From assembly GCA_944389545.1 (NCBI GenBank), contig CALXMT010000006.1:19235-83234 (forward strand): a stretch of 64,000 bases of DNA. The letters run 5' to 3'. The notes under the pieces are model-generated. The model was not told the origin of the DNA and made no database searches. It saw only the letters and a list, made by a program, of their open reading frames with translations. Of the stretch, positions 26,632 to 35,479 are shown piece after piece (positions within the stretch are counted from its first letter, which is position 1; every line of letters starts with the position of its first letter). Source of the stretch: an uncultured Kiritimatiellota bacterium. Lineage in GTDB: Bacteria; Verrucomicrobiota; Kiritimatiellia; RFP12; DVOR01. A program made the translations under genes and the position numbers.

Positions 26632-28728
26632 TTAGGCGCCGGATTTGCCGAGAATACGGAGGAGGTCGGCCTCGAGGTGCGGGGTGAAGAGCGCGGCGCC
26701 TTGGCGGTTGAGGTGGTGGCCGTCTGGGTCGAAGGCGATGTCCGGGAGGGGGAGGTCGGCGTAGTTGAGGAGGGGGCGGTTGCCGCGGACCTTGACTTCG
26801 TGGGCGTAGACATCGGGGACGCCGTCGCGGGCGGCGAACTCGCGGATCTTGGTGCGGTAGCCTTCGTGAAGGGGGGTGCGGACGACGATGGCTTTGCGAC
26901 CGTCGCGCTCGATGGCGTCCAGGAGGCGTTTGAGCCATTTGACCTCGACGGGTTTGTAACGGGAGATGGTCTCCCAATGGAAGCGGGCGCTGGAGCCGGT
27001 GACGCCAATCATGGCGTTGTGCGGGATTTCCACTTTGGGCTTGTTGGGATCGACTTTACTGAAGCGATCGTCTTGTTGGCCGCTTTTGACGGAGTCGGGG
27101 AGGGAGGCGATGAAGCGGACGTAGGGCTCGTAGGGGCGGGAGAAGATGGTGGGATAGTAATAAGGAACATCGAAGAAGATGTGGTTGGAGACGGCACGGA
27201 AGAAGTCGAAAGAACACTCCATGCGCGTGGCGGCCTGCCAGAAGTCCTCGCCGACGACCACGGCCTGACCTTCGCGGTAGGGCCAGCGTTTGCGATACCA
27301 CCGGTAAATCCAGTAGAGCCCGTGATAGTCGCAAAAGCCGACGCCGCCGTTCCAAATGGCGAGGGATTTGGCCGATTCGGGGCGGATACCGCAACGGATG
27401 TGGGAGGAGCCGAGGGCCAGAACATCGCAGGTGCCGTCGAAGGTCTTGACCAGGCCTGTGACCTCCTTGACGACGAAGCGATGGTAGTCGGTGACGCGGG
27501 CCTTCCAGAGGACGCGGGCGTGCAACATGCGCCCGAACACGCTCTTTTTGGGAACGAAGAGGAGGAGGAATTTGGCGAAGTAGCGCAGGGCTTTCTCAGA
27601 GAGGGTCCGGTTCCAGACAACGGTCTCGGGATCGCACTTACGTGGGGGGTAATTCTTCATTGCGGTTCTCCTATGGGACGGTGTACGGTCAGGTGTTACG
27701 AGGTGCTTGGCGCGGGCGCGGATCTTGAAGGCGAGCAAGAGGGCTTTGGGGTGGAAGTGGAGGCGACGGACGAGGTGGCGGACGATGGTCCAGAGTAGAT
27801 CGCGGCGGGCATCGTATTCCGCTTGGGTGAGGCCGGTCTTGGGGTGGAGGGCCATACGGATTTGGTTGAGGGCGAGGAGGGCGTAGGTGCGGCGGAGGGC
27901 GGGAAGGCCGTAAAGGTGGAGGCCGATGTAGGCGCGGGAGACAAGCCAGGCCTTCATGCCTTCGGAGAGATGGGACCAGGCGCCTTGGCCGACGAAGTAG
28001 ACGGAGGAGGGCTCGTTCAAGTAGGCGATGGGGCCGAGAGACGCGAGGAGCTGGGGCTTGAACGCATCGCCTTCCATCGGCAAGGGGATTTCGCGTACCA
28101 AGCGTTCGTAGGCGGCCTTTGAATAGAGGAGCGTGCTGGTCTGGAAATAGTAGCGCTGGATGTCCGTGGGCGGGATGAGGTCGCCGTTCGGCATGGGGAT
28201 GGACCAACGGCGGCCATCGCGCACGTCCTCGAAAAAGAAGTTGGAGACGCAAAGGACGGCATTGTGGCGGCGGACGAGGTCAAGCTGGCGTTGGAGCTTG
28301 TGGGGGGTGAGCCAGAAGTCGTCGCTGTCGCACTCGGCAATCCAGTCTCCGCGGGCTTGCGTGTGGAGAAGCGCGTCAGCGACAAACATCCCGATGTTTT
28401 GCTTGGCGCGGAGGATACGGATTTTGTCGGGGTGTTTGGCCAACCACTCTCGACAGACGGCGGGGGTGCCGTCAGTGGAGGCGTCATCGGCGATGATAAG
28501 CTCGAAGGGGAAGTCGGTCTGCTGGGTGACGATGGACTCGATGGCGCGGCCGATGGTCGCTTCGGCGTTGTAGGCGCGCATGAGGACGGAGACGAGCGGG
28601 GTTTGGCAGAGGCACGCGGGGTCGGAGACCTCCGTGAAGGGGATGTCCGTGGGAATCCGGCTTGTGACGAGGTAGGGCGTGACGGCGGGGTCACGCAACA
28701 TATGCTCCAGACATTCGGCCAAAGTCAT
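26632..28728 (-). CDS. GT2 glycosyltransferase fused in frame to an SGNH/GDSL-like domain
   Basis: Residues 1-345 are a GT-A family 2 transferase: VSVLMRAYNAEATIGRAIES, ELIIADDASTDGT and the CDSDDFW metal site. Residues ~357-698 begin MKNYPPRKCD and include VLALGSSHIRCGI (GDSL-like block I) and a late DPDGHHLN, recalling the block V Asp-x-x-His of SGNH esterases, so an acyl-modifying role is possible. The junction retains AGGAG 6-7 bases before the internal ATG near 27660, and the paralogue at 29831-30874 stops exactly where this GT2 part would end. I infer two genes joined by stop-codon loss; the second half may still be translated separately. AAGGAG lies 6 bases before the first ATG. Confidence 0.85.
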   Translation of the reverse strand: MTLAECLEHMLRDPAVTPYLVTSRIPTDIPFTEVSDPACLCQTPLVSVLMRAYNAEATIGRAIESIVTQQTDFPFELIIADDASTDGTPAVCREWLAKHPDKIRILRAKQNIGMFVADALLHTQARGDWIAECDSDDFWLTPHKLQRQLDLVRRHNAVLCVSNFFFEDVRDGRRWSIPMPNGDLIPPTDIQRYYFQTSTLLYSKAAYERLVREIPLPMEGDAFKPQLLASLGPIAYLNEPSSVYFVGQGAWSHLSEGMKAWLVSRAYIGLHLYGLPALRRTYALLALNQIRMALHPKTGLTQAEYDARRDLLWTIVRHLVRRLHFHPKALLLAFKIRARAKHLVTPDRTPSHRRTAMKNYPPRKCDPETVVWNRTLSEKALRYFAKFLLLFVPKKSVFGRMLHARVLWKARVTDYHRFVVKEVTGLVKTFDGTCDVLALGSSHIRCGIRPESAKSLAIWNGGVGFCDYHGLYWIYRWYRKRWPYREGQAVVVGEDFWQAATRMECSFDFFRAVSNHIFFDVPYYYPTIFSRPYEPYVRFIASLPDSVKSGQQDDRFSKVDPNKPKVEIPHNAMIGVTGSSARFHWETISRYKPVEVKWLKRLLDAIERDGRKAIVVRTPLHEGYRTKIREFAARDGVPDVYAHEVKVRGNRPLLNYADLPLPDIAFDPDGHHLNRQGAALFTPHLEADLLRILGKSGA

Positions 28729-28774
28729 TTAATCTCCTTTTGTCAGACGCAGTTCAATGACACACTTGAACGCG

Positions 28775-29815
28775 TTATTCTATCCAAAAGTCAGATTCGG
28801 GGATAGGCTCTCCACGGCGAAACCAGAGGCGCTTGAGGCGGGCTCTCCGTCCACGCACCCAAGGGGGCGCCGCCATCCACCGCGGCAGGCGAAGCCACAA
28901 CAATGGCGACAGCCAACGTTGCCACCACAGACCGCGCAACAGCGGCATCGCGTCGCGCCAAGGCGAATCCTTTGGAATTATTTTATCTGCAGTCAGTCGC
29001 CACAGACGAGCCAATTCCCTGACATAGACGCCGGCGTACCAACAAAAGCGATCCCTGGTGGCACACCATGGGACCATCCCCATGAAGGGGAAGGCACCTT
29101 GCAGTGCGCGTGGGGCACATTGGGGATCGATGGTTCCCCAAAAGTCCGGAAGAATCCCCATGTGTTCTCGGCAAACGGTGTTCAGCGCATCTTGATCCGG
29201 GGTCCGACTATCCAGATAGGTACGGCAGAAATCCAGACAGCGCGTCGTCAAGTCTTGTTCACGGAAGGCGCGCAGGTTCATCAGCAAGAGGCCGGAACAG
29301 ACATAATGGGTCTTATCGTAAGGGAGCCCATGTGCTTCATGCCAACGATGTTGGGCGGCCGCCACGGATGGGAGTGCCGGCAGGTCATGGGAATGGCCAA
29401 GCATCCAGAAAGTTGAATCCGCCAGAGCGAAGAGATCCGTGAGGTCACCGGTGAAGAGAACGTCGCAATCGGCGTAACAGACCCAATCGACCTCGGGAAG
29501 TAAATCGGGGAGGGAGAGCCGTGCATAGGCGGCGAGGGAGCCCTTCCAGTGCGGGAGGTCCTTGAAGCGTGCGGGGTCGATGGGGTGACGGCGCACGGAG
29601 ACGTCTGCACGGACTTTTCGAAGGATGGCCTCGATTTGGGCGAAGTCTGCATCGGGGATGCCAAGGTCCAGGACATGGACGGTGAGCGAGGCTTGCGGTG
29701 AGAGGTGGCGGAGGGCGGAGGCCGCGGCGACGGTCAAGCCGGCGAGATAACCGGGGTTGGCATCGGAGGCCAACGCCAAATGGAATGCTCCCGCCTGGGG
29801 CCCCTGTGCCGTCAT
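28775..29815 (-). CDS. Glycosyltransferase family 8, copy 2
   Basis: The 346-residue protein opens FHLALASDANPGYLAGLTVAAASAL, the GT8 donor-binding start, and has the metal-binding DxD in WVCYADCDVLFTGD (about residues 105-118), then a typical YVCSGLLLMNL acceptor segment and late WGTIDPQC. GT8 enzymes add galactose or glucose to lipopolysaccharide cores and glycans. It is about 60-65% identical by eye to the gene at 30871-31932, so it is one of two tandem GT8-GT2 pairs. It starts 15 bases after the preceding GT2. Confidence 0.88.
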   Translation of the reverse strand: MTAQGPQAGAFHLALASDANPGYLAGLTVAAASALRHLSPQASLTVHVLDLGIPDADFAQIEAILRKVRADVSVRRHPIDPARFKDLPHWKGSLAAYARLSLPDLLPEVDWVCYADCDVLFTGDLTDLFALADSTFWMLGHSHDLPALPSVAAAQHRWHEAHGLPYDKTHYVCSGLLLMNLRAFREQDLTTRCLDFCRTYLDSRTPDQDALNTVCREHMGILPDFWGTIDPQCAPRALQGAFPFMGMVPWCATRDRFCWYAGVYVRELARLWRLTADKIIPKDSPWRDAMPLLRGLWWQRWLSPLLWLRLPRWMAAPPWVRGRRARLKRLWFRRGEPIPESDFWIE

Positions 29816-29830
29816 GGTCGCGGAGTCCCT

Positions 29831-30874
29831 TCAGTTTGCGGCGTGCAATCGGCGCGCGCGTGAGCGGATTTTGAGGTAGAGGGAGATGGCCGTTGGGTTA
29901 GGCAACAGACGCCAGAAGACGTGCTTGACGAGCGGGAGGATGAAGGGACGGATTTCCTGCCATTCTTGCGCCGAGAAGCCGGTCTTGGGGTGCAGAGCTT
30001 GGCGCAAGACTGTCAATACGGTGATGGCATGGGCCTTTTTGGCCGCCCGGGGACCATAACGAAAGAGCGCCAGTTGAGAGAGGATGACAATCATGGCCTT
30101 GTTTGCCTCGGAGCGGGAGGAGTAGGCCCCCCCACCAACGTGCCAGATGGAGGCGACATCGTGCAGGCAGACGACCTTGCCATAACGTGCCAGGCACTGC
30201 TCTTTTCTGGTATCGCCTTGAAAGTCGAGCGGGATCTCGCGGACCATTTGCTCGTAGGCGGCTCTGGAATAGAGGAGGGTGTTGGTTTGATAATAGGCTT
30301 GGGCGAACTCGCGCGGCGGGATGATCTCTGTTGTGGGCAAGACGTACATGTAGAGGCGGTTGTCTCTGACATCCCGGATGAGGTAATCCGTGACGCAGAG
30401 GACGGCGCCGTGCTTCCGGATAAGGATCATTTGGCGTTGGAGTTTACAAGTCTCCAGCCAGTAGTCATCGCAGTCGCATTCAGCGATCCATTCGCCGCGG
30501 GCTTGGGAATGGGTGAGGACATCGTTGACGACGAGACCGCCGTTTTTGTGGGCGCGGAGGATACGGATTTTATCGGGGTGTTTGGTCAACCACTCTTGAC
30601 AGACGGCGACGGTGCCGTCTGTGGAGGCATCGTCGGCAATGATAAGCTCGAAGGGGAAGTCGGTCTCTTGAGTGACGATGGACTCGATGGCACGGCCAAT
30701 GGTCGCCTCGGCGTTGTAGGCGCGCATGAGGACGGAGACGAGCGGGGCTTGGCAGAGGCGTGTGGGGTCGGAGAGCTCCGTGAAGGCGATGGACGACGGT
30801 TCGATATCGCGTGTGGCGCAAGAGAAATACTTCACTCGCTCAGTGACCTTATCGAAACAGTCTTGAAGAGTCAT
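29831..30874 (-). CDS. Glycosyltransferase family 2, copy 1
   Basis: The 347-residue protein has the same architecture as the front half of the 26632-28728 gene: PLVSVLMRAYNAEATIGRAIES, LIIADDASTDGTVAVCQEW and the catalytic/metal CDCDDYW motif. It ends normally at IRSRARRLHAAN. The ATG at 30874 is chosen because MTLQDCF matches MTLAECL of its paralogue and AAAGGGA lies 7 bases upstream. It overlaps the previous GT8 by four bases (ATGA), so translation is coupled. Confidence 0.88.
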   Translation of the reverse strand: MTLQDCFDKVTERVKYFSCATRDIEPSSIAFTELSDPTRLCQAPLVSVLMRAYNAEATIGRAIESIVTQETDFPFELIIADDASTDGTVAVCQEWLTKHPDKIRILRAHKNGGLVVNDVLTHSQARGEWIAECDCDDYWLETCKLQRQMILIRKHGAVLCVTDYLIRDVRDNRLYMYVLPTTEIIPPREFAQAYYQTNTLLYSRAAYEQMVREIPLDFQGDTRKEQCLARYGKVVCLHDVASIWHVGGGAYSSRSEANKAMIVILSQLALFRYGPRAAKKAHAITVLTVLRQALHPKTGFSAQEWQEIRPFILPLVKHVFWRLLPNPTAISLYLKIRSRARRLHAAN

Positions 30875-31932
30875 GGCATTCCCTTTTCTTCGTGGCAATG
30901 TTCGTATTGGAGCGGTTCACCGCGTCGCTTCCAGAGGCGTTTGGCGCGTCGTCGAGGGTCGCGCACCCATGGAGGTGCGGCCATCCAGCGGGGCAGACGC
31001 AACCAGAGCGAAGGCGGGAAATGCCGACGCCACCACAGTCCGCGGAGCCTGGGCATGGCGGCGCGAAAGGGGGAATGCTTGGGGAGCAATTCATCTGCGG
31101 CACAGTCGTAGAGATGGTACGCTGTTCGCTGATAGACGTTGGCCAGCCCGGTATGCTTTTTGGGGGAATAAACCCATGGCGCCACGTCGGCGAAGTGGAT
31201 GGCTCCAGGGATTGTTGTCACTGAACAATCGGCCAATAGGAAGAGAAGGGTCCCCCAAGCGTCCGGGAGGAGGCCGATTCTACCGAAGCAGACGGAGTTT
31301 AAGGTGTCTTGATCCACGAAAGGCACATCTGGATAGGTGTGTAGGAACTCCAAAGAACGTCGGGTTATATCCTCGGCGCGGCAAGCCGCAAGATTTATGA
31401 GGATGAACCCAGAGCAAATGTAGCGATTGATGTCAAAAGGCAACTCCGGGCGCGCGGCAAACCATGCGCATTGTTCTGTCGGATTGGGCAGGTCGCGGAG
31501 GACATCGATGTGCCCCAGCAGGAGGGCGTCTTCGGTCGCATAAGTGAAGAGTTCGGCGAGGTCGCCGGTGAAGAGGATGTCGCAATCGGCGTAACAGACC
31601 CAATCAGCTTCCGGGAGCAACTCGGGGAGAATGAGGCGCGCGTAGACGGCAAGGGAACCCTTCCAGGGCGGGAAGTCCTTGAAGTCGGCGGGGTTGATGG
31701 GGTGGCGGCGCACGGTGACATCGGCGCGAACCTTGCGGAGGACGGCCTCGATGTGGGCGAAGTCCGCGTCCGGGATGCCACAATCCAAGATATGGACGAT
31801 GAGCGAGGCGTTCGGAGAGAGGTGACGGAGTGCAGAGGCCGCGGCGACGGTCAAGCCGGCGATGTAGCCGGGATTGCCGTCAGAGGCCAACGCCAAGTGG
31901 AGTGGCTTTGCGTTTGGGGTGGGGTGAGGCAT
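30871..31932 (-). CDS. Glycosyltransferase family 8, copy 1
   Basis: The 353-residue GT8 begins LHLALASDGNPGYIAGLTVAAASAL, has the DxD in WVCYADCDILFTGD and the ICSGFILINLAACRAED acceptor segment. The C-terminus (LRGLWWRRHFPPSLWLRLPRWM...) is basic and aromatic, as in peripheral membrane GT8 proteins. It pairs with the GT2 at 29831-30874 and is the first of the duplicated pairs. It begins 9 bases after the secreted protein at 31942-32844. Confidence 0.88.
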   Translation of the reverse strand: MPHPTPNAKPLHLALASDGNPGYIAGLTVAAASALRHLSPNASLIVHILDCGIPDADFAHIEAVLRKVRADVTVRRHPINPADFKDFPPWKGSLAVYARLILPELLPEADWVCYADCDILFTGDLAELFTYATEDALLLGHIDVLRDLPNPTEQCAWFAARPELPFDINRYICSGFILINLAACRAEDITRRSLEFLHTYPDVPFVDQDTLNSVCFGRIGLLPDAWGTLLFLLADCSVTTIPGAIHFADVAPWVYSPKKHTGLANVYQRTAYHLYDCAADELLPKHSPFRAAMPRLRGLWWRRHFPPSLWLRLPRWMAAPPWVRDPRRRAKRLWKRRGEPLQYEHCHEEKGMP

Positions 31933-31941
31933 ACCTGTGCG

Positions 31942-32844
31942 TCAGTTGAGGGGGCGCTTGGGGTTGTTGGCCTTGATGCGCTCGATTTTGTCGTGGTCGG
32001 CTTTGCGCTGGGATTCGTTCTTTTGGATGATGGCGTCGAGGTCGGCGCGCATGCCGTTGAGGCGCTCGGTGTCGGCGGTGGCGGGGTCGAGGAGGGATTG
32101 GGTGGAGCGGCGGACGAATTCGGCGGGGAGGGACCAGAAGACGTTGCGGACGTAGAACTCGGGGGTGGCGCGGTGGAGGACGACGATTTCGCCGGCGGGG
32201 GAGATGTTGAGGCGGGGGGTGACGAGCGGGAGGTAGGCGCCGAGCATGACGGTGGGGAAGAAGCGGCCGTCGGGGGTGTCTTGCACGCGGAGGAAGAGGC
32301 GGTCGACGTGGTCGCGGGGCCAGCGGACGAGGGTGAAGTGGCGCTGGCGGGTGGGGTCGTTGGCGAAGAGTTGGGTGCCTTCGAGGACGACGGAGCCGGG
32401 GACGATGTCGACGGCCTTGGGCTGGGTGTCGTAGCGGACGCCGTGGACGATGGCGCCGAAGGTGACGAGGTATTTGCCCTGGCGGGAGAGGTCGGCGGCG
32501 ACGGAGAGGTCGAGGTCGAAGACGCGTTCTTCGTTGGGCTTGAGGGTGAGGGGCTTGGGGAGGCAGCCTTTGGGCTCGCGGGCGAGGTTGCGTTGCTGGG
32601 GGTCGCCGTGGCGGATGACCTCGAAGGCGCCGGCGGGGTGGTCGCCCTTGCCGAGGGTGAGGGGGGCGGGCGTGTTGTTGCGGACCAGGACGCGGACGGG
32701 GAGGGTTTCGCCGAGGACGTAGCTGCCGGACTCGATGGCGATGCCGACGGAGACGGGCGCGAGACGTTTGGGCCCCTCGGCCGCGTGTGCGGCGAGGGGG
32801 AGGAGGGCGGTGAGGGTGAGGAGGAGGCGGGGGAGGAAACGCAT
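31942..32844 (-). CDS. Secreted protein of unknown function
   Basis: The 300-residue protein has a clear signal peptide (MRFLPRLLLTLTALLPLAAHAAE). The mature part is mainly beta, with an immunoglobulin-like stretch (VGIAIESGSYVLGETLPVRVLVRNNTPAPLTLG, residues ~32-65; later KPNEERVFDLDLSVAADLSRQGKYLVTF), and a charged helical C-terminus. Such Ig-like profiles often assist carbohydrate-processing proteins, but I do not recognise a family. The start overlaps the symporter stop by one base (TGATG), showing translational coupling. Confidence 0.8.
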   Translation of the reverse strand: MRFLPRLLLTLTALLPLAAHAAEGPKRLAPVSVGIAIESGSYVLGETLPVRVLVRNNTPAPLTLGKGDHPAGAFEVIRHGDPQQRNLAREPKGCLPKPLTLKPNEERVFDLDLSVAADLSRQGKYLVTFGAIVHGVRYDTQPKAVDIVPGSVVLEGTQLFANDPTRQRHFTLVRWPRDHVDRLFLRVQDTPDGRFFPTVMLGAYLPLVTPRLNISPAGEIVVLHRATPEFYVRNVFWSLPAEFVRRSTQSLLDPATADTERLNGMRADLDAIIQKNESQRKADHDKIERIKANNPKRPLN

Positions 32845-35465
32845 CAGGCTTCTTCTTTCTGCGGCGGGGAGAAGTGGGTGAGGCCGCGGGTGTCTTGCTT
32901 GTTGGGGAAGATGAAGGAACAGATCCAGGAAACGACGACGCAGGCCACCAGGCCGATGCCGCCGTAGGTGAAGAAGTGGAGGTCGGGGAAGACGTGGCCG
33001 ATGCCCAGGCTGATGACGTAGTTGACGACGAGGCCGATCATGGCGGCGGCGCCGCTGACGCGGGGCATGAAGATGCCGATGAGGAAGAGGGCGGAGAGGC
33101 CGCCGGTGAGGGTGCCGATGAAGTTCTGGAAGTCGTCGAAGAGCGAACGGCTGGGCAGGACGGAGAGGACGAGGGCGGCGGCGACGCCGAGGCCACCGAC
33201 CACGATGACGAGCCAGCGGCCCCAGCGGACCTGCGCGTCGCCGTCCATGTCCTTGCGGAAGCGGGCGATGAAGTCGGTGACGATGGAGGTGGCGGAGCTG
33301 TTGAGGTTGGTGGCGAGGGTGGAGATGGTGGCCGCAAAGATAGAGGCGACGATGAGGCCGGCGATGACGGGGTGGAGCTCGATGGCCATGAAGGTGGGGA
33401 AGATGGAGTCGCTCTTGGGCATGGTGACGTCCATCAGCTCGGGGTGCTTGAAGTAGTGGGTGTAGAGGGCGGTGCCGATGAGGTAGAAGATGACCGAGGA
33501 GATGACCGAGAGGATGCCGTTGAACCAGATGGAGCGGGCGGCGGCCTTTTCGTCGGGGGTGGTGATGTAGCGCTGGACGACGCACTGGTCGGCGGTGTAG
33601 CTGTTGAGGTTCGAGACGAAGCCCATGATGAGGACCACCCAGAAGACGGGCTCGGAGAGGAGGGGGCGGAAGTCCCACATGGTGAACTTCTTGGCGTCCC
33701 AGGCGACGGAGGCGAACTCGCCCACGCCGCCGGATTCCATGACGAGGACGACGAGGACGACGATGGCGCCGCCGAGCAGGATGAGGCCCTGCACGAAGTC
33801 GCACCAGATGACGGCGTCAACGCCGCCGAAGAAGCAGTAGATGATGGTGGCGACGCCGCAGAGGAGGATGGCGGCCCAAATCGGGATGTCGGTGACGGCG
33901 CCCAGGGCGATGGCCGGCAGGAGGGTGACGACGGCCACGCGGCAGACCATGAAGACGTTGAAGGCCGCCGCGCCGAAGAGGCGCACGCCGACGTTGAAGC
34001 GCCGCTCGAGGTATTCATAGGCGCTGGTGATATTGAGGCGGCAGAAGAAGGGGAGGTAGAAGTAGATGGCGATGGGCGCGAGGGCCAGGATGCAGAGGGC
34101 CATCGTGAAGTAGCGCCAGTCCGAGATGTAGGTCATCGTCGGGATGGAGATGAAGGTGATGGAGCTGAGCATGGTGGCGTAGATGGAGACGCCGGCGACG
34201 TACCACGGGATGCTCTTGCCGCCGCGGAAGTAGGTGTCCGCCGTTTTGGGCTTGAGGGCGAAGTAGACGCCCATGCCGACCATGGAGGCAAAGAAGAGGC
34301 CGATGACCACCCAGCTCTCCCAGTCGAAGCGCCAGCCCTGGCGCGCGAAGGTGGCGAGATTCGCCTCAGCCGTGCGCACACGGGGCATGACCTCGCCGCC
34401 GACGACGAGCAGACGCGTGCCTTGGCCGTCTTTGGCGGAGAGGATGGCGGCGGCCGCGCCGCAACGGGGGAGCTGGCCCTCGGGCAATTCGCCCTGTTGC
34501 ACCCACTTGCCGGTCACGGCGTGCCAGGAATAGAGGTTGCGGTTCCACCGGTAGTCCGCCGGCTGCCAGGTGGCGGTCTTGGCGGCCCACTCGGCGGCAG
34601 GGAGGGCGTTGGCCTCGTTCCAGAGGGCGCCGTTGTAGCCGCCCACGAGCATCGCGTGCTGGTCGCCCACGGACAGGAAGCTGGCGCCGACGGTGCAGAC
34701 GGGGGCGCCCGCGAGCGGCTTCCACGCCCACTCGCCCTCAAAGGTCTTGGTGTAGCCCCAGCCGTCGGTGAGGGCCGTCTTGCCGTCGCTGCCGCCGAAG
34801 ACGGCGAGGATGAAGCTCTTCTGGTCGCCGTTTTGGGTCACGGCCACGGCCTGTTCGCGGGCGGGGCCGGGGAGCGCGGGCAGTTCGGTCCAGTTCCACT
34901 TGCCGTCCTTCTGGCCGATGGCGAAGGCGCGGTTGGTCGGCTCGCCGTTGAGCTTGCCGCCCACGAGGACCGCGCCGTCGGTCCAGGTATCCACGGTCAT
35001 GCCCTTTTTCCAGGCCGCGACGGCGGGCATGGAGAGGACGCCTTCGGGGAAGTCGGGGAGGTCGGTGACGGTACCCTCGGCGTCCAGCAGGAAGGCGTCG
35101 CCCGTGGGGCCCTCGGCGGTGACGCCGCCCACGCAGAGGAGGGCCGGCTTGGCGTCGATGTCGGTGCCGGTGTTGACGACCCACGCGCCGCCTTCGGCCG
35201 TGCCGCGCGGCAGGGCCTTGTCCAGCACCGTCCAGGTCTTGGCCTTGGTGTCGTAGACCGAGATGGTCGCGGAGTAGCCCTTGGCGTTCTCGAAGGTCGA
35301 GCCGCCCGCCACGACGAACTTGTCGCCGAGCATACCCGCGAAGGGCCGCGCCACGGCGGTCGGTGCCGCTGGGATGCCGCCGTCCCAGTTCAGGGTCATG
35401 GGGGTGGCGCACACCACGCCCGCCACGAACGCGGCGAGCATCGTCAAGGTTCCACGAAGGCGCAT
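32844..35465 (-). CDS. Kelch (NanM-like) domain fused to a sodium:solute symporter
   Basis: The 873-residue protein begins with a signal-like segment (MRLRGTLTMLAAFVAGVVCA), then a ~340-residue kelch propeller (VVAGGSTFENAKGYSATISVYD, LLCVGGVTAEGPTGDAFLLD, ILAVFGGSDGKTALTDGWGY, AMLVGGYNGALWNE) resembling cyclically permuted mutarotases of the N-acetylneuraminate epimerase type. The remainder is an SSS-family transporter of about 13 TM helices (YFRGGKSIPWYVAGVSIYATMLSSITF, VQRYITTPDEKAAARSIW). I infer periplasmic anomerisation of a sugar acid, possibly sialic acid, coupled to Na+-driven uptake. No nanA/nanE genes are nearby, so the substrate is open. Confidence 0.9.
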   Translation of the reverse strand: MRLRGTLTMLAAFVAGVVCATPMTLNWDGGIPAAPTAVARPFAGMLGDKFVVAGGSTFENAKGYSATISVYDTKAKTWTVLDKALPRGTAEGGAWVVNTGTDIDAKPALLCVGGVTAEGPTGDAFLLDAEGTVTDLPDFPEGVLSMPAVAAWKKGMTVDTWTDGAVLVGGKLNGEPTNRAFAIGQKDGKWNWTELPALPGPAREQAVAVTQNGDQKSFILAVFGGSDGKTALTDGWGYTKTFEGEWAWKPLAGAPVCTVGASFLSVGDQHAMLVGGYNGALWNEANALPAAEWAAKTATWQPADYRWNRNLYSWHAVTGKWVQQGELPEGQLPRCGAAAAILSAKDGQGTRLLVVGGEVMPRVRTAEANLATFARQGWRFDWESWVVIGLFFASMVGMGVYFALKPKTADTYFRGGKSIPWYVAGVSIYATMLSSITFISIPTMTYISDWRYFTMALCILALAPIAIYFYLPFFCRLNITSAYEYLERRFNVGVRLFGAAAFNVFMVCRVAVVTLLPAIALGAVTDIPIWAAILLCGVATIIYCFFGGVDAVIWCDFVQGLILLGGAIVVLVVLVMESGGVGEFASVAWDAKKFTMWDFRPLLSEPVFWVVLIMGFVSNLNSYTADQCVVQRYITTPDEKAAARSIWFNGILSVISSVIFYLIGTALYTHYFKHPELMDVTMPKSDSIFPTFMAIELHPVIAGLIVASIFAATISTLATNLNSSATSIVTDFIARFRKDMDGDAQVRWGRWLVIVVGGLGVAAALVLSVLPSRSLFDDFQNFIGTLTGGLSALFLIGIFMPRVSGAAAMIGLVVNYVISLGIGHVFPDLHFFTYGGIGLVACVVVSWICSFIFPNKQDTRGLTHFSPPQKEEA

Positions 35466-35479
35466 GGGTCTGACTCCAA

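Noticed and set aside
32844..35465. Dedicated sialic acid catabolic operon
   Set aside because: Only the kelch-symporter fusion hints at it; nanA, nanE, nanK and nag genes are absent, and the flanking genes look like glycan synthesis.
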